Assembly: GCA_030652715.1 (NCBI GenBank)
Contig: JAUSQB010000223.1
Span: 1-9,499 of the forward strand
Direction of reading: 5' to 3'
DNA length: 9,499 nt
Source of the DNA: Rugosibacter sp.
GTDB taxonomy: Bacteria > Pseudomonadota > Gammaproteobacteria > Burkholderiales > Rhodocyclaceae
Part shown: positions 6,213 through 9,499 of the stretch, one piece after another
Layout of the letters: every line of letters begins with the position of its first letter
Position numbering within the stretch: position 1 is the stretch's first letter
Translations under genes and position numbers: made by a program
The notes under the pieces: generated by a model
Seen by the model: the letters and a program-made list of their open reading frames with translations, nothing else
Databases searched by the model: none
What the model was told of the DNA's origin: nothing

Positions 6213-6836
6213 ATGCCTAACACCCGTATTTATCTGGTATCGCGAAGTGTCCGCCGTCGTGAGCTGTTAACTCAGGCTGGGATTCGTTTTGAGTTGCTGC
6301 TATTGCGCTCTGCCGAAAGACAAGATGCGGAAATTGATGAAAGCTGCTTAGCCGGTGAGGCACCAGAGGCCTATGTGCAGCGTATTGCCCGGGCCAAAGC
6401 CATTTTTGGCGTCAATCTTTTACTGCAACGTCACCTGCCAAAGCGTTTGTTGCTGGCAGCCGACACAACGCTTGATCTGGATGGCGAAGTGATCGGAAAA
6501 CCAAAAAACCGTGCGGATGCCATCGCCATTTTGCGCCGCTTATCCGGCCGCAGTCATCGCGTGTTGACCTCGGTTGTGGCAGCCTTGCCCCACAACATTG
6601 AGCCGAAAATTAAATCCTGCTTATCGGTGAACGATGTCACGTTCAGAACACTGACAGAAGATGAGATTCTGCACTATGTGCAAACGGGTGAGCCACTGGA
6701 CAAGGCCGGTGCTTATGGTATTCAAGGACGTGCGGCGACCTTCGTTGAATCCATTCGTGGCTCTTATACCGGCATTGTGGGTTTGCCGTTGTGCGAGACT
6801 GTGCTCATGCTGCGTGAATTCGGGCAAGCTGTGTAA
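6213..6836 (+). CDS. Maf family nucleoside triphosphate pyrophosphatase
   Basis: A 207-residue Maf protein, a house-cleaning enzyme expected to hydrolyse dTTP/UTP or modified nucleotides to monophosphates. Family marks are the N-terminal phosphate-binding loop region SRSVRRRELL (10-19), LAADTTLDLDG (81-91) with D84, IGKPKN (94-99), HRVLTSV (115-121) and the C-terminal AGAYGIQGRAATFVESI (165-181) with SYTGIVGLPL (184-193). The last block fits the YhdE/Maf dTTPase-UTPase branch rather than YceF. The loop is unusual: the consensus S-x-S-P-R-R reads S-R-S-V-R-R, so the normally conserved Pro is Val13. The rest looks intact. The start is 5 bases after rlmH with no strong Shine-Dalgarno, suggesting coupled translation. 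The substrate class is inferred, not shown. Confidence 0.92.
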   Translation: MPNTRIYLVSRSVRRRELLTQAGIRFELLLLRSAERQDAEIDESCLAGEAPEAYVQRIARAKAIFGVNLLLQRHLPKRLLLAADTTLDLDGEVIGKPKNRADAIAILRRLSGRSHRVLTSVVAALPHNIEPKIKSCLSVNDVTFRTLTEDEILHYVQTGEPLDKAGAYGIQGRAATFVESIRGSYTGIVGLPLCETVLMLREFGQAV

Positions 6837-6863
6837 TGATTCCCTTGCTGATGGTGTGCACAC

Positions 6864-8321
6864 GTGGCTGAAGAGTTTTTAGTTAATTTTACGCCGGAAG
6901 AAACGCGCGTTGCCTCATTACAGCAAGGCGTTGTTCAAGAGCTGCACATCGAACGCAACAACAGTTGCGGTGTAGTCGGCAACATTTATCTGGGCCGTGT
7001 CGTGCGTGTTCTGCCTGGTATGCAGTCAGCATTTATCGATATAGGCCTGGAGCGCTCCGCCTTTTTACATGCCGGAGATATCTGGGAAGAGCGAGTGACC
7101 AATGACGCAGAGCAGCGACCTATCGAACAGGTGCTTAGTGCAGGGCAATCGCTGTGCGTCCAGGTACAAAAAGATCCCATCGGCACCAAAGGTGCCCGCT
7201 TAACGACGCAGATTTCGATTGCAGGCAGGATGCTGGTTTACCTGCCGCAAGACGATCATGTGGGTATTTCCCAACGAATTGTTGACGAAGAAGCGCGCGA
7301 AAAATTGCGCAGCCGCATTCAGGCGCTGCTCTCGCCGGAAGATCGTGGCGGATTTATTTTACGCACCGTCGCATGTGAAGCCAGCGATGAGGATCTGGCA
7401 GCTGACATTGCCTATTTGCGGCGCATCTGGCAGGAAATAAAACAGCGCAGCGTGGGGATGTTTCCGCCAGTGTTGTTGCACCATGATCTCACCTTGGCGC
7501 AACGCGTGTTGCGCGATCTGGTCACACAAGAAACGACCGCTGTGCTGATTGATTCGCGTGAAAACTTTCAGAAGCTGACAATGTTTGCGCAGGAATATGT
7601 ACCACAGGTCAGCGATCGTCTGGTGCACTATACGGGTGATCGTCCGTTGTTTGAGCTGCATGGCATCGAAGATGAAATACAAAAAGCGCTCGCACGGCGC
7701 GTTGACTTGAAATCAGGTGGCTATTTGATTTTTGATCAAACCGAAGCCATGACCACCATTGATGTGAATACAGGTGGCTTTGTTGGTGTGCGTAATTTTA
7801 ACGACACGATATTCAAGACCAATCTTGAAGCAGCGCTCACGGTGGCGCATCAGTTACGTTTGCGTAACTTGGGTGGCATCATCATTGTCGATTTTATTGA
7901 CATGGAAGATGAGCAGCATCAGGCAGCGGTTCTAGCAGAGTTTAAAAAGGCGCTAGCGTCCGATCGCACACGCGTGACCCTGTCGGACTTTACCCAGTTG
8001 GGGTTGATCGAAATGACGCGCAAGCGTACCCGTGAAAGCCTGGCGCAGATTCTTTGCGAGCCTTGCCCGGTATGCAGCGGGCGTGGCGAAATAAAAACGG
8101 CGCAAACCGTCTGCTATGAAATTTTGCGTGAACTACTGCGCGAAGCCCGCCAGTTTGCTGCCCGCGAACTGCGCGTCATTGCCGCTCCGACGGTGATCGA
8201 GAAGTTTCTGGAAGAAGAAGCGCAAGCCTTGACCATGCTCTCCGATTTCATTGGCCGCCCTGTGTCGCTGCATGCCGAAAGCGGCTACACGCAAGAGCAG
8301 TTCGACATTGTGCTGATGTAA
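6864..8321 (+). CDS. rng: Ribonuclease G (CafA)
   Basis: A 485-residue RNase E/G-family endoribonuclease (E. coli RNase G is 489), acting on 16S rRNA 5' maturation and mRNA decay. The S1 domain includes GNIYLGRVVRVLPGMQSAFID (39-59). The 5'-monophosphate sensor elements GARLTT (110-115) and R167-T168 are present. The DNase I-like catalytic aspartates are D300 (TIDVNTG) and D343 (IIIVDFIDM), 43 residues apart as in RNase E. The Zn-link is C401-P-V-C404 in the CPVCSGRG motif. There is no long RNase E-type C-terminal scaffold, hence RNase G. The start is the GTG at 6864, 27 bases after maf, with no clear Shine-Dalgarno; no in-frame ATG lies in the gap. The tail of the gene overlaps the tRNA promoter described separately. 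Confidence 0.96.
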   Translation: MAEEFLVNFTPEETRVASLQQGVVQELHIERNNSCGVVGNIYLGRVVRVLPGMQSAFIDIGLERSAFLHAGDIWEERVTNDAEQRPIEQVLSAGQSLCVQVQKDPIGTKGARLTTQISIAGRMLVYLPQDDHVGISQRIVDEEAREKLRSRIQALLSPEDRGGFILRTVACEASDEDLAADIAYLRRIWQEIKQRSVGMFPPVLLHHDLTLAQRVLRDLVTQETTAVLIDSRENFQKLTMFAQEYVPQVSDRLVHYTGDRPLFELHGIEDEIQKALARRVDLKSGGYLIFDQTEAMTTIDVNTGGFVGVRNFNDTIFKTNLEAALTVAHQLRLRNLGGIIIVDFIDMEDEQHQAAVLAEFKKALASDRTRVTLSDFTQLGLIEMTRKRTRESLAQILCEPCPVCSGRGEIKTAQTVCYEILRELLREARQFAARELRVIAAPTVIEKFLEEEAQALTMLSDFIGRPVSLHAESGYTQEQFDIVLM

Positions 8322-8330
8322 GGCTAAAAT
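8302..8330 (+). promoter_or_regulatory. Predicted sigma-70 promoter for tRNA-Gly
   Basis: TCGACA at 8302-8307 matches the -35 consensus TTGACA at 5 of 6 bases. TAAAAT at 8325-8330 matches TATAAT at 5 of 6. The spacer is exactly 17 bp. Transcription would begin near 8337, about 30 bases before the mature tRNA, after a G-rich stretch (GGATGG). The -35 box lies in the last codons of rng. This is prediction from consensus only; the tRNA could also be read from the rng transcript. Confidence 0.6.
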
Positions 8331-8365
8331 GGATGGCTTAGTTTCAGGCAATTTCCTGGACACAC

Positions 8366-8439
8366 GCGGGCGTCGTATAACGGCATTACTCCAGCTTCCC
8401 AAGCTGATAACGAGGGTTCGACTCCCTTCGCCCGCTCCA
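8366..8439 (+). tRNA. tRNA-Gly (anticodon CCC)
   Basis: A 74-nt tRNA with encoded CCA (8437-8439). The acceptor stem GCGGGCG (8366-8372) pairs perfectly with CGCCCGC (8429-8435), with discriminator T at 8436. The anticodon loop TTCCCAA gives anticodon CCC at 8398-8400, which reads GGG. The anticodon stem has four pairs plus a C-A mismatch at its outer end. The T arm is GAGGG / CCCTT around TTCGACT. The D stem has three pairs (GTA/TAC), and GG is present in the D loop. It closely resembles the E. coli glyU tRNA in the acceptor, anticodon and T arms. It lies 44 bases after rng. A run of seven T (8442-8448) follows, but without a dedicated hairpin. Confidence 0.97.
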
Positions 8440-8508
8440 CGTTTTTTTGGAAAATCAAGAAAACTTTCTAAGAAAATATTCTGTTAGTGCCTGCTGGGCG
8501 CTACGGGT

Positions 8509-9090
8509 TCATCCGGGGCGCGTCAGATCTTCTGCTGTATTGAGATTGCTGAACGCCTCGTCCGCCTCATCAAAAGCTACCGGACATACCTTGAGCATGG
8601 CATGCCAATCTTCTACTTTGCGCCCGCCCGCAGCAAGGTAGCTTGTCAGCTGTGGCAACAACGCGCGTCGGGCAACACAAAACACCGGTTGGGTGCGCGT
8701 CGCCGTGTGCGCTACCGCAAGATCGGCAGCGCTTTTCTGCAGCGCATTAAAAAGGCGCGTTACCAGATCGGCTGGCAGCCAGGGCGAATCGCACGGCACG
8801 ATGGCGACTAACGGTGTGGTGGCATGGGTCAATGCCATCTGGATTCCTGCCAAAGGACCGGCGTAATCGGGTATTTCATCAGGGAAGACAGGGTAGCCAA
8901 ACTCGGCATAGCGCTCGAGGTTGCGATTGGCGTTAATCAGCAGGTGGGTTACTTGCGGCGCTAGCCGATCGATAACCCATTGCACCATCGGACGCCCGTG
9001 CAAGTCTTGCAGGCCTTTATCCACTCCACCCATGCGCCTGCCCCGGCCACCGGCCAGAATCACGCCGGTGATGGGTTCAGTGTTTAACAC
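8509..9090 (-). CDS. mobA: Molybdenum cofactor guanylyltransferase MobA
   Basis: A 193-residue enzyme (E. coli MobA is 194) that transfers GMP from GTP to Mo-molybdopterin to give the bis-MGD cofactor of DMSO-reductase-family enzymes such as nitrate reductases and formate dehydrogenases. The GTP-binding signature is LAGGRGRRMGGVDKGL (12-27) with K25. Further marks are PDYAGPLAGI (74-83) and VPCDSPWLP (98-106) with the Mg-binding D101. The C-terminal NLNTAEDL fits. The start is GTG at 9088-9090 with no clear Shine-Dalgarno; no in-frame ATG exists between it and the ilvD stop 34 bases upstream, so it may be co-transcribed with ilvD. It converges on tRNA-Gly. The 69 bases between (8440-8508) hold only a T-run and a weak AGAAAACTTTCT dyad. 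Confidence 0.95.
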   Translation of the reverse strand: MLNTEPITGVILAGGRGRRMGGVDKGLQDLHGRPMVQWVIDRLAPQVTHLLINANRNLERYAEFGYPVFPDEIPDYAGPLAGIQMALTHATTPLVAIVPCDSPWLPADLVTRLFNALQKSAADLAVAHTATRTQPVFCVARRALLPQLTSYLAAGGRKVEDWHAMLKVCPVAFDEADEAFSNLNTAEDLTRPG

Positions 9091-9124
9091 CGGGGTGATT
9101 TTGCCAAGCAGACTGCGGCGAGGA

Positions 9125-9499
9125 TCAGTCGAGCTGGCTCACATCGCGCACGGCACCCGTATCTGCCGACGTGGTCAGTGCGGCATAGGCTTTGAGCGCA
9201 GCAGAGACGGCACGTTGCCGATTGGCCGGTTTCCATGCCGCTACGCCGCGTGCTTCCATGGCTTGCCGCCGTGCTGCCAGCGCCGACTTTTCGATGACCA
9301 GATTGATGCTGCGGTTGGGGATGTCGATCTCGATAATGTCGCCTTCTTCGACCAAGCCAATGGCGCCACCCGATGCCGCTTCCGGCGAGGCATGACCAAT
9401 GGACAAGCCGGAGGTGCCGCCGGAAAATCGGCCATCGGTAAGCAGCGCGCAAACCTTGCCCAGGTCTTTGGATTTCAAATAGCTGGTGGGGTAAAGCAT
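9125..9499 (-). CDS. ilvD: Dihydroxy-acid dehydratase IlvD, C-terminal part
   Basis: The last 124 residues of IlvD, which runs off the right edge; full-length proteins are about 560-620 residues. It dehydrates 2,3-dihydroxy-isovalerate and -methylvalerate in valine, leucine and isoleucine synthesis and carries an Fe-S cluster. Visible marks are the [11 protein letters not shown] stretch, [22 protein letters not shown] containing the catalytic Ser (fragment residue 26), [19 protein letters not shown], and the C-terminal WKPANRQR and SADTGAVRD. The Met at the edge is internal, not a start. The Fe-S cysteines lie outside the window. The stop is TGA at 9127-9125 and mobA follows in the same direction. 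Confidence 0.96.
   Translation of the reverse strand: MLYPTSYLKSKDLGKVCALLTDGRFSGGTSGLSIGHASPEAASGGAIGLVEEGDIIEIDIPNRSINLVIEKSALAARRQAMEARGVAAWKPANRQRAVSAALKAYAALTTSADTGAVRDVSQLD

Noticed and set aside
8440..8508. Possible intrinsic terminator between tRNA-Gly and mobA.
   Set aside because: The T7 run at 8442-8448 has no dedicated GC-rich hairpin before it, and the AGAAAACTTTCT dyad nearby is only a weak A/T stem; not enough for a terminator call.
1..9499. Search by eye for CRISPR arrays, insertion sequences, phage genes, toxin-antitoxin or defence genes.
   Set aside because: No regularly spaced long repeats, transposase or integrase motifs, or small paired genes were seen; nearly all of the window is accounted for by known metabolic and housekeeping genes.

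Overview
The window reads as a piece of betaproteobacterial chromosome, about 9.5 kb and moderately GC-rich. Three things suggest this. The block nadD-rsfS-rlmH-maf-rng has the order usual in betaproteobacteria. A BPSS1780-type membrane protein, a family I associate with Burkholderia and relatives, sits beside ttcA. The protein sequences of RNase G, TtcA and dihydroxy-acid dehydratase also read as betaproteobacterial. I cannot name a genus; an aromatic-degrading member of Nitrosomonadales, Rhodocyclales or Burkholderiales would fit.

Layout. Positions 1-1121 (+) hold the end of a catechol meta-cleavage operon: the C-terminus of a 4-hydroxy-2-oxovalerate aldolase (dmpG type), 4-oxalocrotonate decarboxylase (dmpH type) and 4-oxalocrotonate tautomerase (dmpI type). 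Positions 1122-1259 form a leader with nested inverted repeats. Positions 1260-4574 (+) carry tcdA (tRNA t6A cyclisation), a pteridine reductase of the short-chain dehydrogenase superfamily, ttcA (tRNA 2-thiocytidine synthesis) and the BPSS1780-type membrane protein. From 4567 to 8321 (+) follow nadD (NAD synthesis), rsfS (ribosome silencing), rlmH (23S rRNA methylation), a Maf nucleotide pyrophosphatase and rng (RNase G). The tcdA/reductase, ttcA/membrane-protein and membrane-protein/nadD junctions overlap by 4, 4 and 8 bp, so coupled translation is likely. Immediately after rng lies tRNA-Gly with anticodon CCC, with a good sigma-70-like promoter whose -35 box falls in the last codons of rng. 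On the minus strand, converging on the tRNA, are mobA (molybdenum cofactor guanylylation) and the C-terminal part of ilvD (branched-chain amino acid synthesis), which runs off the right edge.

How the genes work together. The first three gene products act late in meta cleavage: the tautomerase isomerises 2-hydroxymuconate, the decarboxylase makes 2-hydroxypenta-2,4-dienoate, and after hydration the aldolase splits the product to pyruvate and acetaldehyde. The middle block is mostly housekeeping work on tRNA, rRNA and ribosomes plus folate/pterin and NAD metabolism. The last two genes belong to cofactor and amino acid synthesis.

I found no mobile element, CRISPR array, phage gene or convincing new multi-gene system. 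The sequence-level oddities are a nested inverted-repeat structure before tcdA, a threefold 18-bp tandem repeat that encodes an N-terminal extension of NadD, and a non-standard signature motif in the Maf protein.
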